Positions 50,156 to 59,943 of a stretch of DNA of 64,000 nt are shown in pieces. The DNA is from Pseudomonas syringae (GTDB taxonomy: Bacteria > Pseudomonadota > Gammaproteobacteria > Pseudomonadales > Pseudomonadaceae), in assembly GCF_001698815.1 (NCBI RefSeq), contig NZ_LGSI01000072.1:1-64000 (forward strand). The letters run 5' to 3'. The notes beneath the pieces are model-generated. The model had not been told where the DNA came from. It was given only the letters and a program-made list of their open reading frames with translations, and did not search any database. Every line of letters begins with the position of its first letter. The first letter of the stretch is position 1. The position numbers were made by a program, and so were the translations under genes.

Positions 50156-51274
50156 ATGCGCAGCAAAGTGACGGGCGCCCAGCGCTGGGTCGTGAAGATC
50201 GGCAGTGCCCTGCTTACGGCAGACGGCAAAGGCCTTGATCGTTCGGCGATGGGTGTGTGGGTCGAGCAAATGGTGGCGCTGCATGAGGCGGGCGTTGAAC
50301 TGGTATTGGTGTCGTCCGGGGCTGTCGCGGCCGGGATGAGTCGTCTGGGCTGGACGGTGCGACCCAGTGCCATGCACGAACTGCAGGCTGCTGCCGCTAT
50401 CGGTCAGATGGGGCTGGTTCAGGCGTGGGAGTCGAGCTTTGCCGAGCATGGCCGGCATACTGCGCAAATCCTCCTGACCCACGACGATCTTTCTGATCGC
50501 AAGCGCTATCTGAACGCCCGCAGCACCTTGCGTACGCTGGTCGAGCTGGGTGTCATCCCGGTCATCAACGAAAACGACACGGTCGTGACCGATGAAATTC
50601 GTTTCGGCGACAACGACACGCTGGCGGCGCTGGTTGCGAATCTGGTTGAGGCTGACCTGTTGGTGATTCTCACTGATCGCGACGGCATGTTCGACGCTGA
50701 TCCGCGCAACAACCCCGAAGCTCAGTTGATCTACGAAGCGCGTGCCGATGATCCGGCGCTGGACGCTGTTGCTGGTGGTACGGGCGGCGCGTTGGGTCGT
50801 GGCGGCATGCAGACCAAGTTGCGTGCGGCGCGTCTGGCTGCTCGTTCCGGCGCACACACCGTTATCGTCGGTGGGCGCATCGAGCGGGTGCTGGCGCGGC
50901 TCAAGACCGGTGAGCGCCTCGGTACGCTGCTCTCGCCGGAGCGTGAAATGCTCGCGGCGCGCAAGCAATGGCTGGCGGGGCATCTCCAGACCCGTGGCAC
51001 GCTGGTGCTCGATGCCGGTGCCGTGAAGGCGCTGAGCACTGATCACAAAAGTCTGCTGCCGGTAGGTGTCAAGCTGGTGCAAGGCAGCTTCCGTCGCGGT
51101 GAAATGGTGGTCTGTGTCGCGCCGGACGGTCGCGAGGTTGCGCGGGGCTTGAGTAACTACAGTGCGCTTGAGGCGCAGAAGATTATTGGTCAGTCGTCCG
51201 ACGCCATCGTGCGTGTGCTTGGCTACATGGCAGAGCCGGAGCTGGTGCACCGGGATAATCTGATTCTGGTTTGA
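50156..51274 (+). CDS. proB: glutamate 5-kinase
   Basis: A 372-residue enzyme phosphorylating glutamate, the first step of proline synthesis, feedback-inhibited by proline. N-terminal amino-acid kinase domain (WVVKIGSALLTADG, VLVSSGAVAAG, PVINENDTV) and a C-terminal PUA domain (about 280-372). The start giving MRSKVTGAQRW matches P. aeruginosa ProB; an ATG three bases earlier is possible. It follows obgE as in other pseudomonads and runs 29 bases before the next gene. Confidence 0.95.
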   Translation: MRSKVTGAQRWVVKIGSALLTADGKGLDRSAMGVWVEQMVALHEAGVELVLVSSGAVAAGMSRLGWTVRPSAMHELQAAAAIGQMGLVQAWESSFAEHGRHTAQILLTHDDLSDRKRYLNARSTLRTLVELGVIPVINENDTVVTDEIRFGDNDTLAALVANLVEADLLVILTDRDGMFDADPRNNPEAQLIYEARADDPALDAVAGGTGGALGRGGMQTKLRAARLAARSGAHTVIVGGRIERVLARLKTGERLGTLLSPEREMLAARKQWLAGHLQTRGTLVLDAGAVKALSTDHKSLLPVGVKLVQGSFRRGEMVVCVAPDGREVARGLSNYSALEAQKIIGQSSDAIVRVLGYMAEPELVHRDNLILV

Positions 51275-51303
51275 TCGGACTTTTTTGCTGGAAGGAAGAT
51301 TTG

Positions 51304-51774
51304 ATGCGCGTCATGAAGGGAATATTGGGGTTGCTGCTGGCGTTTCCGCTGCTGGCTTCCGCCGAAGAGATTGGTCAGGTTTCGACCGTGTTCAAGTTTG
51401 TCGGGCCGAACGACCGGATCGTGGTCGAGGCTTTCGATGATCCCAAGGTCGAGGGCGTGACCTGTTATCTGTCCCGGGCCAAGACCGGGGGAGTGAAGGG
51501 TGGTCTCGGGTTGGCTGAAGATCGCGCCGAGGCGTCCATCGCTTGTCGTCAGGTCGGGCCGATCCGCTTCAAGGAAAACCTGAAGGACGGTGATGAGGTG
51601 TTCAAGGAGCGCACATCGCTGGTCTTCAAGACCATGCAGGTCGTGCGTTTCCTGGACAAGAAGCGCAACACGCTGGTGTATCTGGTCTATAGCGACCGCG
51701 TCATCGAAGGCAGCCCGCAGAATGCCGTGACAGCGATTCCGATCCTGCCGTGGGTGCCCGCGCCCGCGCCTTGA
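51304..51774 (+). CDS. creA: CreA family periplasmic protein
   Basis: A 156-residue protein with a signal peptide (VMKGILGLLLAFPLLASA). The mature part matches CreA: EEIGQVSTVFKFVGPNDRIVVEAFDDP and VEGVTCYLSRAKTGG. Role unknown; in E. coli creA lies beside the CreBC system, which is absent here. The start with GGAAGGAAG upstream is chosen over an in-frame one 33 bases earlier. Confidence 0.9.
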   Translation: MRVMKGILGLLLAFPLLASAEEIGQVSTVFKFVGPNDRIVVEAFDDPKVEGVTCYLSRAKTGGVKGGLGLAEDRAEASIACRQVGPIRFKENLKDGDEVFKERTSLVFKTMQVVRFLDKKRNTLVYLVYSDRVIEGSPQNAVTAIPILPWVPAPAP

Positions 51775-51787
51775 GCGTTTGAGTTGC

Positions 51788-51877
51788 GTAGGACCGGCTT
51801 TAGCCGGGAGGGGGGCAATTGATCCGCAGCAGCTGCGTCGTCAGAATTCCGGTCTCCCCGGCTGAAGCCGGTCCTAC
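51788..51877. repeat. REPIN, GTAGGACCGGCTTTAGCCGG family
   Basis: Arms GTAGGACCGGCTTTAGCCGG and CCGGCTGAAGCCGGTCCTAC. Here both arms are of the same subtype, unlike the inner elements at 13520 and 59962. Confidence 0.9.
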
Positions 51878-51934
51878 GGGACCCATCACGTCCAGCCCCA
51901 TTGGCTCAGCTGCGCATCTCCAAATCCCACCCAA

Positions 51935-51963
51935 TAAAAAACCGACCCTGAGGTCGGTTTTTT
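51935..51963. terminator. terminator of rpsT
   Basis: ACCGACC-CTGA-GGTCGGT flanked by A and T runs, active on the minus strand. Confidence 0.9.
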
Positions 51964-51977
51964 AACAAGCGTGTCGC

Positions 51978-52256
51978 TTAGGCAGCAGCAGCAAGGTTCA
52001 GAGCCTTGATGTGACCATTCAGGCGACCTTTATGGCGAGCAGCTTTGTTCTTGTGGATGATGCCTTTATCGGCCATACGGTCGATGATTGGCACGGCCAG
52101 AACATAAGCAGCTTGCGCTTTTTCAGCGTCTTTTGCGTCGATGGCTTTAACTACATTCTTGATGTAGGTACGAACCATGGAACGCAGGCTGGCGTTGTGG
52201 CTGCGACGCTTCTCAGCCTGTTTTGCACGTTTTTTGGCGGAAGGTGTGTTGGCCAC
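51978..52256 (-). CDS. rpsT: 30S ribosomal protein S20
   Basis: 92 residues, starting MANTPSAKKRAKQAEKRRSHN. The start codon is GTG with GAGGAG seven bases before; E. coli rpsT uses UUG, and a weak start there is part of its autogenous control. Single gene; it diverges from murJ. A terminator follows. Confidence 0.96.
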   Translation of the reverse strand: MANTPSAKKRAKQAEKRRSHNASLRSMVRTYIKNVVKAIDAKDAEKAQAAYVLAVPIIDRMADKGIIHKNKAARHKGRLNGHIKALNLAAAA

Positions 52257-52507
52257 CGTCGAGCTCCTCGAAAGACTTTTTAGGAAATAGCAAACAAAAT
52301 AGGCCGCGAATCATGCCGATGAGTTGATGTGTTGTCAAGGGCAGTTGATGTGTTCCGCTGAGTGGTCGTTGTGTTTGACCGGGATATTTATTTCCGGGGC
52401 GCGACCTGTAAACTCGCCGACTTTGACTCTGGGCTTTTGCGGCGCGGAGTATCGCATAAATGGACAGGTTAATCGCCCGGTCCTTTAGCCAAGGCAATAA
52501 TTCCTTA

Positions 52508-54046
52508 ATGAATCTACTCAAATCACTGGCTGCCGTCAGCTCTATCACGATGCTTTCCCGGGTTTTGGGCTTTATTCGGGACACAATCATCGCGCGAACT
52601 TTCGGTGCCGGAATGGCCACGGACGCGTTTTTTATCGCATTCAAGCTGCCCAACCTGCTGCGCCGCATCTTCGCCGAGGGGGCTTTCTCTCAGGCTTTCG
52701 TGCCGATTCTCGCCGAATATAAAAGCCAGCAGGGCGAGGAGGCGACGCGAACCTTCGTCGCTTATGTGACCGGCTTGCTGACCCTGGTGTTGGCGTTGGT
52801 GACCTTGCTGGGCATCATTGCCGCCCCTTGGGTGATCTGGGCCACGGCCCCCGGCTTTGCTGACACGCCGGAAAAATTCGCGCTGACCTCCGACCTGTTG
52901 CGGGTGACCTTTCCTTATATATTGCTGATCTCGTTGTCATCGCTGGCGGGCGCGATCCTCAATACCTGGAATCGCTTCTCGGTGCCGGCCTTCGTGCCGA
53001 CCCTGCTCAACGTCAGCATGATTTTTTTCGCGCTGTTCCTGACTCCGTACTTCGATCCGCCGGTCATGGCGCTGGGCTGGGCAGTGCTGGTCGGTGGTTT
53101 GCTGCAGCTGCTCTACCAACTGCCGCACCTGAAAAAGATCGGCATGCTGGTCCTGCCGCGACTGAATTTGCGCGACTCTGGCGTCTGGCGGGTAATGAAG
53201 CAGATGCTGCCGGCCATCCTTGGCGTTTCCGTGAGTCAGATTTCTCTGATTATCAATACGATTTTTGCCTCGTTCCTTGTGGCCGGATCGGTTTCCTGGA
53301 TGTACTACGCCGACCGTTTGATGGAATTGCCATCAGGTGTGCTGGGCGTTGCGCTCGGCACGATCTTGCTGCCGATCCTCTCCAAGACCTACGCCAGCAA
53401 GGACCGCCATGAATATTCGCGGATCCTCGACTGGGGCTTGCGCCTGTGCTTCGTGCTGGTCCTGCCATGCACGCTGGCCTTGGGTATCCTTGCTGAACCG
53501 CTGACCGTTTCTCTGTTTCAATACGGTAAATTCGATGCACTGGACGCGGCCATGACCCAGCGCGCATTGATCGCTTATTCAGTCGGCCTGCTGGGCATCA
53601 TTGTCATCAAGGTGCTGGCGCCCGGCTTTTATGCGCAACAAAATATTCGTACCCCGGTGAAAATCGCGATCTTCACCCTCATTGTTACTCAGCTGCTCAA
53701 CCTCGCGTTCATTGGTCCACTGCAGCATGCGGGCCTGGCGTTGGCGATCAGTGTCGGTGCATGCATCAACGCCGGATTGCTGTTCTGGCAGCTGCGCAAG
53801 CAGGATTTGTTTCAGCCGCAACCCGGCTGGACCAAGTATTTGTTCAAGCTGGTCGTGGCGGTGGCGGTGATGTCGGGGGTTCTGCTGGGGCTCATGCATT
53901 TCATGCCGGCCTGGGACGAGGGGCATATGCTGGAGCGCTTCGTTCGCCTGGGCGGCTTGGTGGCTGCGGGGTTGGCGACGTATTTCGTGATGCTTCTGGC
54001 ATTGGGCTTTCGTCTGAAAGACTTCGCCCGCAGTGCCGTGATGTAG
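52508..54046 (+). CDS. murJ: lipid II flippase MurJ
   Basis: A 512-residue polytopic inner-membrane protein (about 14 helices) of the MOP superfamily that flips the peptidoglycan precursor. It starts MNLLKSLAAVSSITMLSRVLGF as in P. aeruginosa; LPNLLRRIFAEGAFSQAFVP is the family signature, and GAILNTWNRFSVPA follows. An in-frame ATG 48 bases upstream with GGAG would extend the N-terminus and is not preferred, though the chosen start has a weak RBS. Confidence 0.94.
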   Translation: MNLLKSLAAVSSITMLSRVLGFIRDTIIARTFGAGMATDAFFIAFKLPNLLRRIFAEGAFSQAFVPILAEYKSQQGEEATRTFVAYVTGLLTLVLALVTLLGIIAAPWVIWATAPGFADTPEKFALTSDLLRVTFPYILLISLSSLAGAILNTWNRFSVPAFVPTLLNVSMIFFALFLTPYFDPPVMALGWAVLVGGLLQLLYQLPHLKKIGMLVLPRLNLRDSGVWRVMKQMLPAILGVSVSQISLIINTIFASFLVAGSVSWMYYADRLMELPSGVLGVALGTILLPILSKTYASKDRHEYSRILDWGLRLCFVLVLPCTLALGILAEPLTVSLFQYGKFDALDAAMTQRALIAYSVGLLGIIVIKVLAPGFYAQQNIRTPVKIAIFTLIVTQLLNLAFIGPLQHAGLALAISVGACINAGLLFWQLRKQDLFQPQPGWTKYLFKLVVAVAVMSGVLLGLMHFMPAWDEGHMLERFVRLGGLVAAGLATYFVMLLALGFRLKDFARSAVM

Positions 54047-54178
54047 GAAGGGATTCAAAGGGTAGTCGTCGATTTTTGCCGTTATGGGCACACGACTGTT
54101 GTTTTGCCTTGGCGTGTTGCCTGTCGTCCAGGGCTGTGTGTGGTTATAATCGGCCACTTTATGAGCAAGAAGCGCGTT

Positions 54179-55129
54179 ATGCAGCTGGTTCGAGGCCTTC
54201 ACAATCTGCAACCCCGACATCGGGGTTGCGTCGCCACTATCGGCAACTTCGACGGTGTTCACCGAGGCCACCAGGCTATTCTGGCGCGCTTGCGGGATCG
54301 TGCTGTCGAGTTGGGCCTGCCCAGCTGTGTGGTGATTTTCGAGCCGCAGCCGCGTGAGTTCTTCGCCCCGGCCACCGCTCCAGCCCGTCTGGCACGCTTG
54401 CGCGACAAGCTGGAATTGCTGGCGGCCGAGGGTGTTGATCAGGTGCTGTGCCTGGCTTTCAATCAGCGCCTGAGCGAGCTGAGTGCCGCCGAGTTCGTCG
54501 AAACGGTGCTGATCCAGGGCCTGGGCGTGCGGCATCTTGAAGTGGGCGACGACTTCCGTTTCGGTTGCGACCGGATCGGCGATTTCGATTTTCTGCAACA
54601 CGTGGGTGCCACCAAGGGCTTTACGGTCGAGGCGGCACAGACCGTTGAGATCGATGGTGTTCGGGTCAGCAGCACCAAGGTGCGTAACGCCTTGGCTGTG
54701 GCGGACTTCACCCTTGCCGAGCGCATGCTCGGTCGTCCGTTCCGGATTGCAGGACGAGTGCTGCATGGCCAGAAACTGGCGCGCCAGTTGGGTACACCCA
54801 CGGCCAACGTGCAACTCAAGCGTCGTCGTGTACCGCTGACCGGGGTTTATCTGGTCAGTGCGAGCATCGACGGCAAGACCTGGCCGGGAGTCGCCAATAT
54901 CGGCGTGCGCCCGACTGTGGCAGGTGATGGCAGTGCCCACCTTGAAGTGCATCTTCTGGATTTTGCCGGTGACCTGTATGGCCGGCGTTTGACGGTGGCT
55001 TTCCACCATAAGCTGCGTGATGAGCAGCGTTTCGCCTCACTGGAGGCGCTCAAGACGGCGATCAATGCGGACGTCGCCGCCGCCCGTGCCCATTGGCATG
55101 GCCAACCGCTAACGAAGAGCCTTAAATGA
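54179..55129 (+). CDS. ribF: bifunctional riboflavin kinase/FAD synthetase
   Basis: A 316-residue enzyme making FMN and FAD. The N-terminal FAD synthetase domain has ATIGNFDGVHRGHQ; the C-terminal riboflavin kinase domain includes GTPTANVQLK, VYLVSA and PGVANIGVRPT. The start MQLVRGLHN is chosen by homology; in-frame ATG codons 18 bases upstream and beyond exist. A near-consensus TATAAT lies about 30 bases before it. It overlaps ileS by 4 bases. Confidence 0.94.
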   Translation: MQLVRGLHNLQPRHRGCVATIGNFDGVHRGHQAILARLRDRAVELGLPSCVVIFEPQPREFFAPATAPARLARLRDKLELLAAEGVDQVLCLAFNQRLSELSAAEFVETVLIQGLGVRHLEVGDDFRFGCDRIGDFDFLQHVGATKGFTVEAAQTVEIDGVRVSSTKVRNALAVADFTLAERMLGRPFRIAGRVLHGQKLARQLGTPTANVQLKRRRVPLTGVYLVSASIDGKTWPGVANIGVRPTVAGDGSAHLEVHLLDFAGDLYGRRLTVAFHHKLRDEQRFASLEALKTAINADVAAARAHWHGQPLTKSLK

Positions 55130-57957
55130 CCGACTACAAAGCCACGCTAAACCTTCCGGACACCGCCTTCCCAATGAAGGCCGGCCTGCCCCAGCGCGAG
55201 CCGCAAACTCTGCAGCGCTGGGACAGCATTGGCCTGTACCAGAAGCTGCGCGAGATTGGCAAGGATCGTCCAAAGTTCGTCCTGCACGACGGCCCTCCTT
55301 ATGCCAACGGTAATATTCACATCGGTCACGCCGTAAACAAGATTCTCAAGGACATGATCATCCGCTCGAAAACCCTTTCGGGCTTCGACGCGCCTTATGT
55401 TCCGGGTTGGGACTGCCATGGCTTGCCGATCGAGCACAAGGTCGAAGTCACCCACGGCAAGAACCTGCCTGCGGACAAGACTCGCGAGCTGTGCCGTGCC
55501 TACGCGGCCGAGCAGATCGAAGGCCAGAAAGCCGAGTTCATCCGGCTTGGCGTATTGGGCGACTGGGACAATCCGTACCGCACCATGGACTTCGCCAACG
55601 AAGCCGGAGAAATCCGTGCACTGGCGGAAATGGTCAAAGGCGGTTTCGTGTTCAAGGGCCTCAAGCCGGTGAACTGGTGCTTCGATTGCGGTTCGGCGCT
55701 GGCTGAAGCGGAAGTCGAATATCAGGACAAAAAGTCTTCGACCATCGACGTCGCTTTCCCGATTGCCGATGAGGCCAAACTGGCTGCGGCCTTTGGTCTG
55801 CCTTCGCTGAGCAAGCCTGCATCCATCGTGATCTGGACCACTACTCCGTGGACCATTCCCGCCAACCAGGCGCTGAACGTCCACCCCGAGTTCGAATACT
55901 CGCTGGTTGATGTCGGTGACAAATTGCTGGTGCTGGCTTCCGAGCTGGTCGAGTCGTGCCTGGCGCGCTACAAGCTGCAAGGCACCGTGATCGCCACCAC
56001 GACCGGTGCCGAGCTGGAACTGATCAACTTCCGTCACCCGTTCTACGATCGCCTGTCGCCTGTGTATCTGGCGGACTACGTCGAGTTGGGCGCTGGTACT
56101 GGCGTTGTTCACTGCTCGCCCGCTTATGGCGTCGACGACTTTGTGATCAGCAAGAGCTACGGACTGACCAACGACGACATCATCAGCCCGGTGCAGAGCA
56201 ACGGCGTGTATGTCGAGTCGCTGGAGTTCTTTGGTGGCCAGTTCATCTTCAAGGCCAACCAGAACATCATCGACAAGCTGGCCGAAGTCGGCAGCTTGAT
56301 GGACACCGAAACCATCACGCACAGCTACATGCACTGCTGGCGCCACAAATCGCCGCTGATCTACCGCGCTACGGCGCAGTGGTTCGTGGGCATGGACAAG
56401 CAGCCGGAAACCGGCGAAACCCTGCGCGAGCGTGCCGTCAAAGCCATCGAAGAAACCCAGTTCGTACCGGCCTGGGGCCAGGCACGCCTGCACTCGATGA
56501 TCGCCAATCGTCCTGACTGGTGCATCTCGCGTCAGCGCAACTGGGGCGTGCCGATCCCGTTCTTCCTGCACAAGGAAAGCGGTGAGCTGCATCCGCGTAC
56601 CGTGGAGCTGATGGAAGAAGTGGCCCTGCGTGTCGAGCAGGAAGGCATCGAAGCCTGGTTCAAGCTGGACGCCGCCGAGTTGCTCGGTGACGAAGCGCCC
56701 AAGTACGACAAGATCTCCGACACGCTGGATGTATGGTTCGATTCCGGCACCACGCATTGGCATGTTCTGCGCGGTTCGCACCCGATGGGCCACGAGACTG
56801 GCCCGCGCGCTGACCTGTACCTGGAAGGTTCGGACCAACACCGTGGCTGGTTCCACTCGTCCTTGCTGACCGGTTGCATGCTGGACGACCACGCTCCGTA
56901 TCGCGAATTGCTGACCCACGGTTTCGTCGTCGACGAAAATGGTCGCAAGATGTCAAAGTCGCTGAACAACGTGGTTGCGCCGCAGAAGGTCAACGATTCC
57001 CTGGGCGCCGACATCATGCGTCTGTGGGTTTCCGCAACTGACTACTCCGGCGAGATGGCGGTGTCCGATCAGATCCTGCAGCGCAGCGCAGACGCCTATC
57101 GGCGGATCCGCAACACTGCACGCTTCATGCTCTCGAACCTGACCGGCTTCAACCCGGCGACAGATATCCTGCCCGCCGAAGAAATGCTCGCGCTGGATCG
57201 CTGGGCCGTGGATCGCGCTGCGTTGCTGCAACGCGAACTGCAAGAACACTACGGCGAATACCGTTTCTGGAACGTCTACTCGAAGATCCACAACTTCTGC
57301 GTGCAGGAGCTGGGTGGTTTCTATCTGGACATCATCAAGGACCGTCAGTACACCACGGCGGCCGACAGCACGGCACGGCGCTCCTGCCAGACCGCGCTGT
57401 TCCACATCTCCGAGGCGCTGGTGCGCTGGATCGCGCCGATCCTGGCGTTCACTGCCGACGAGCTGTGGCAGTACCTGCCGGGCGAGCGTAACGAGTCCGT
57501 GATGCTCAACACCTGGTACGAAGGCCTGAGCGAAATGCCAGCCGACTTCGAACTGGACCGCGCCTACTGGGAGCGGATCATGGAAGTCAAAGTCGCGGTC
57601 AACAAGGAAATGGAAAACCTGCGGGCAGCCAAGGCTATCGGCGGCAACCTGCAAGCTGAAGTGACCTTGTATGCCCAGGACTCGCTGGTTGCGGACCTGG
57701 CCAAACTCGGCAACGAACTGCGCTTTGTACTGATCACGTCGACTGCCAGCGTCGCTCCGGTGCTTGATGCACCTGCCGATGCGGTGGTCACCGAGGTTAC
57801 CGGCCTGAAGCTGAAAGTGGTCAAGTCCGGTCATCCGAAGTGTGCCCGTTGCTGGCATCACCGTGCTGACGTCGGCGTAGATCCGGAGCATCCTGAAATC
57901 TGCGGTCGTTGCGTCGACAATATCAGCGGTTCGGGTGAGGTTCGTCACTATGCCTAA
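55126..57957 (+). CDS. ileS: isoleucyl-tRNA synthetase
   Basis: A 943-residue class I synthetase. The HIGH motif is at 65-68 and KMSKS at 608-612; the editing domain with TTTPWTIPANQAL follows the catalytic start. The C-terminal zinc finger has CARCWHHR and CGRC. Overlaps ribF (ATGA) and lspA by 8 bases. This is the bacterial, mupirocin-sensitive-type length. Confidence 0.97.
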   Translation: MTDYKATLNLPDTAFPMKAGLPQREPQTLQRWDSIGLYQKLREIGKDRPKFVLHDGPPYANGNIHIGHAVNKILKDMIIRSKTLSGFDAPYVPGWDCHGLPIEHKVEVTHGKNLPADKTRELCRAYAAEQIEGQKAEFIRLGVLGDWDNPYRTMDFANEAGEIRALAEMVKGGFVFKGLKPVNWCFDCGSALAEAEVEYQDKKSSTIDVAFPIADEAKLAAAFGLPSLSKPASIVIWTTTPWTIPANQALNVHPEFEYSLVDVGDKLLVLASELVESCLARYKLQGTVIATTTGAELELINFRHPFYDRLSPVYLADYVELGAGTGVVHCSPAYGVDDFVISKSYGLTNDDIISPVQSNGVYVESLEFFGGQFIFKANQNIIDKLAEVGSLMDTETITHSYMHCWRHKSPLIYRATAQWFVGMDKQPETGETLRERAVKAIEETQFVPAWGQARLHSMIANRPDWCISRQRNWGVPIPFFLHKESGELHPRTVELMEEVALRVEQEGIEAWFKLDAAELLGDEAPKYDKISDTLDVWFDSGTTHWHVLRGSHPMGHETGPRADLYLEGSDQHRGWFHSSLLTGCMLDDHAPYRELLTHGFVVDENGRKMSKSLNNVVAPQKVNDSLGADIMRLWVSATDYSGEMAVSDQILQRSADAYRRIRNTARFMLSNLTGFNPATDILPAEEMLALDRWAVDRAALLQRELQEHYGEYRFWNVYSKIHNFCVQELGGFYLDIIKDRQYTTAADSTARRSCQTALFHISEALVRWIAPILAFTADELWQYLPGERNESVMLNTWYEGLSEMPADFELDRAYWERIMEVKVAVNKEMENLRAAKAIGGNLQAEVTLYAQDSLVADLAKLGNELRFVLITSTASVAPVLDAPADAVVTEVTGLKLKVVKSGHPKCARCWHHRADVGVDPEHPEICGRCVDNISGSGEVRHYA

Positions 57958-58456
57958 GGCAGGTTTCGGCCGTCTGGCCTGGCTCTGGCTGAGTGTGCTG
58001 GTCCTGGTCATCGACCAGGCCAGCAAGTATTACTTCGAAAACACGCTGAGCCTGTATCAACAGATCATCGTGATTCCGGATTACTTCAGCTGGACCCTGG
58101 CCTACAACACGGGCGCGGCATTCAGCTTCCTCGCCGACAGTTCGGGCTGGCAGCGCTGGCTGTTCGCCTTGATCGCTGTTGTGGTCAGCGCGGTGCTGGT
58201 GGTCTGGCTCAAACGTCTGGGCCGGGATGAAACCTGGCTCGCCGTAGCACTGGCGCTGGTTTTGGGGGGCGCCTTGGGCAACCTCTATGACCGCATCGCG
58301 CTGGGTCATGTGATCGATTTCATCTTTGTGCACTGGCGCAACGAATACCGCTTCCCGGCGTTCAACGTTGCCGACAGTGCGATCACCGTCGGTGCAATCA
58401 TGCTGGCGCTGGATATGTTCAAGAGCAAGAAAACCGGAGAGCCCGTTAATGACTGA
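57950..58456 (+). CDS. lspA: prolipoprotein signal peptidase (signal peptidase II)
   Basis: A 168-residue four-helix aspartyl protease cutting the signal peptide of lipoproteins. Conserved blocks are VIDQASKYYF, YNTGAAFSFLAD, GGALGNLYDRIALGHVIDFI and FPAFNVADSAI, with the catalytic Asp in each of the last two. The start overlaps the ileS end by 8 bases and its stop overlaps fkpB by 8, so the genes are translationally coupled. Confidence 0.96.
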   Translation: MPKAGFGRLAWLWLSVLVLVIDQASKYYFENTLSLYQQIIVIPDYFSWTLAYNTGAAFSFLADSSGWQRWLFALIAVVVSAVLVVWLKRLGRDETWLAVALALVLGGALGNLYDRIALGHVIDFIFVHWRNEYRFPAFNVADSAITVGAIMLALDMFKSKKTGEPVND

Positions 58457-58916
58457 ACAGTTATTGGCCGATAATGCCGCGAAAGCGCAACGCATCGGTC
58501 AGAACACGGAAGTCACGCTGCATTTTGCTTTGCGCCTGGAGAACGGCGATACCGTGGACAGCACCTTCGAAAAGGCTCCGGCCACGTTCAAGGTCGGTGA
58601 TGGCAACCTGTTGCCTGGCTTTGAAGCCGCGTTGTTCGGCTTCAAGGCCGGTGACAAGCGCACCGTGCAGGTCCTGCCGGAAAACGCCTTTGGTCAGCCA
58701 AACCCGCAAAACGTGCAGATCATCCCGCGTTCGCAGTTCAAGGACATGGAATTGTCCGAAGGCCTGCTGGTGATCTTCAACGATGCGGCCAATACTGAAC
58801 TGCCAGGCGTGGTGAAGGTTTTCGATGATGAGCAGGTGACCATCGACTTCAATCACCCGTTGGCGGGCAAGACCCTGAACTTTGAAGTCGAGATTTTCGA
58901 GGTCAAGGCTCTCTGA
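58449..58916 (+). CDS. fkpB: FKBP-type peptidyl-prolyl isomerase (SlpA/FkpB)
   Basis: A 155-residue SlyD-like FKBP: FKBP core (EVTLHFALRLENGDTVDSTF) with an inserted flap (VLPENAFGQPNPQNVQIIPR). No histidine-rich tail, so it is FkpB/SlpA rather than SlyD. ATG overlaps the lspA end. A hairpin (58941-58960) lies between it and ispH. Confidence 0.94.
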   Translation: MTEQLLADNAAKAQRIGQNTEVTLHFALRLENGDTVDSTFEKAPATFKVGDGNLLPGFEAALFGFKAGDKRTVQVLPENAFGQPNPQNVQIIPRSQFKDMELSEGLLVIFNDAANTELPGVVKVFDDEQVTIDFNHPLAGKTLNFEVEIFEVKAL

Positions 58917-58940
58917 GGCCTGACGCCAGGTTAGAAAGCC

Positions 58941-58960
58941 AGCCCGACTCCGGTCGGGCT
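58941..58960 (+). terminator. hairpin between fkpB and ispH
   Basis: AGCCCGAC-TCCG-GTCGGGCT; no T run, so it is probably an RNA structure within the operon rather than a terminator. Confidence 0.45.
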
Positions 58961-58987
58961 GTTCCGCACGTAGACACGAGGCACGCT

Positions 58988-59935
58988 ATGCAAATCAAAC
59001 TCGCCAACCCCCGCGGCTTCTGCGCTGGAGTGGACCGTGCGATCGAAATCGTCAATCGTGCCCTGGAAGTGTTTGGTCCGCCGATCTATGTGCGCCATGA
59101 AGTGGTTCATAACAAATTTGTCGTCGAAGACCTGCGCGCACGTGGCGCGATCTTCGTCGAAGAGCTGGATCAGGTGCCGGATGACGTCATCGTGATTTTC
59201 AGCGCGCACGGTGTTTCTCAGGCAGTTCGCACTGAAGCCGCCGGGCGTGGCTTGAAAGTGTTCGACGCAACGTGCCCGCTGGTGACCAAGGTGCACATCG
59301 AAGTGGCGCGTTACAGTCGTGACGGTCGTGAGTGCATCCTCATCGGCCACCAGGGCCATCCCGAAGTCGAAGGCACCATGGGCCAGTACGACGCCAGCAA
59401 CGGCGGCGCGATCTATCTGGTGGAAGACGAGCAGGACGTCGCCAACCTGCAAGTGCGCAACCCTGAATCCCTGGCGTTCGTGACCCAGACGACCTTGTCC
59501 ATGGACGACACCAGCCGGGTCATCGACGCACTGCGCAGCCGTTTCCCGGCCATCGGCGGGCCGCGCAAGGACGACATCTGCTACGCCACGCAAAACCGCC
59601 AGGATGCGGTCAAGTTGCTGGCGGACGAATGCGATGTGGTGTTGGTGGTCGGTAGCCCGAACAGCTCCAACTCCAACCGTTTGCGGGAACTTGCCGAGCG
59701 CATGGCGACCCCGGCCTACCTGATCGACGGCGCTGAAGACATGCAGCGCAGCTGGTTCGACGGTGTCGAGCGCATCGGCATCACCGCCGGCGCCTCGGCT
59801 CCGGAAGTTCTGGTGCGCGGCGTGATCCAGCAACTCCATGCCTGGGGCGCCACCGGCGCAGACGAACTGGCCGGCCGCGCCGAGAACGTCATCTTCTCGA
59901 TGCCCAAGGAATTGCGGGTCAAGTCGTTGTTGTGA
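58988..59935 (+). CDS. ispH: 4-hydroxy-3-methylbut-2-enyl diphosphate reductase
   Basis: A 315-residue Fe-S enzyme giving IPP and DMAPP, the last step of the MEP pathway. The cluster cysteines are Cys12, Cys96 and Cys198. FVTQTTLSMDDT and the VVGSPNSSNSNRL block are conserved. Last of the ribF-ileS-lspA-fkpB-ispH run; the REPIN composite follows. Confidence 0.97.
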   Translation: MQIKLANPRGFCAGVDRAIEIVNRALEVFGPPIYVRHEVVHNKFVVEDLRARGAIFVEELDQVPDDVIVIFSAHGVSQAVRTEAAGRGLKVFDATCPLVTKVHIEVARYSRDGRECILIGHQGHPEVEGTMGQYDASNGGAIYLVEDEQDVANLQVRNPESLAFVTQTTLSMDDTSRVIDALRSRFPAIGGPRKDDICYATQNRQDAVKLLADECDVVLVVGSPNSSNSNRLRELAERMATPAYLIDGAEDMQRSWFDGVERIGITAGASAPEVLVRGVIQQLHAWGATGADELAGRAENVIFSMPKELRVKSLL

Positions 59936-59943
59936 TGCCAGAG

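Noticed and set aside
55147..56919. Minus-strand frame opposite ileS
   Set aside because: Shadow of a conserved essential gene.
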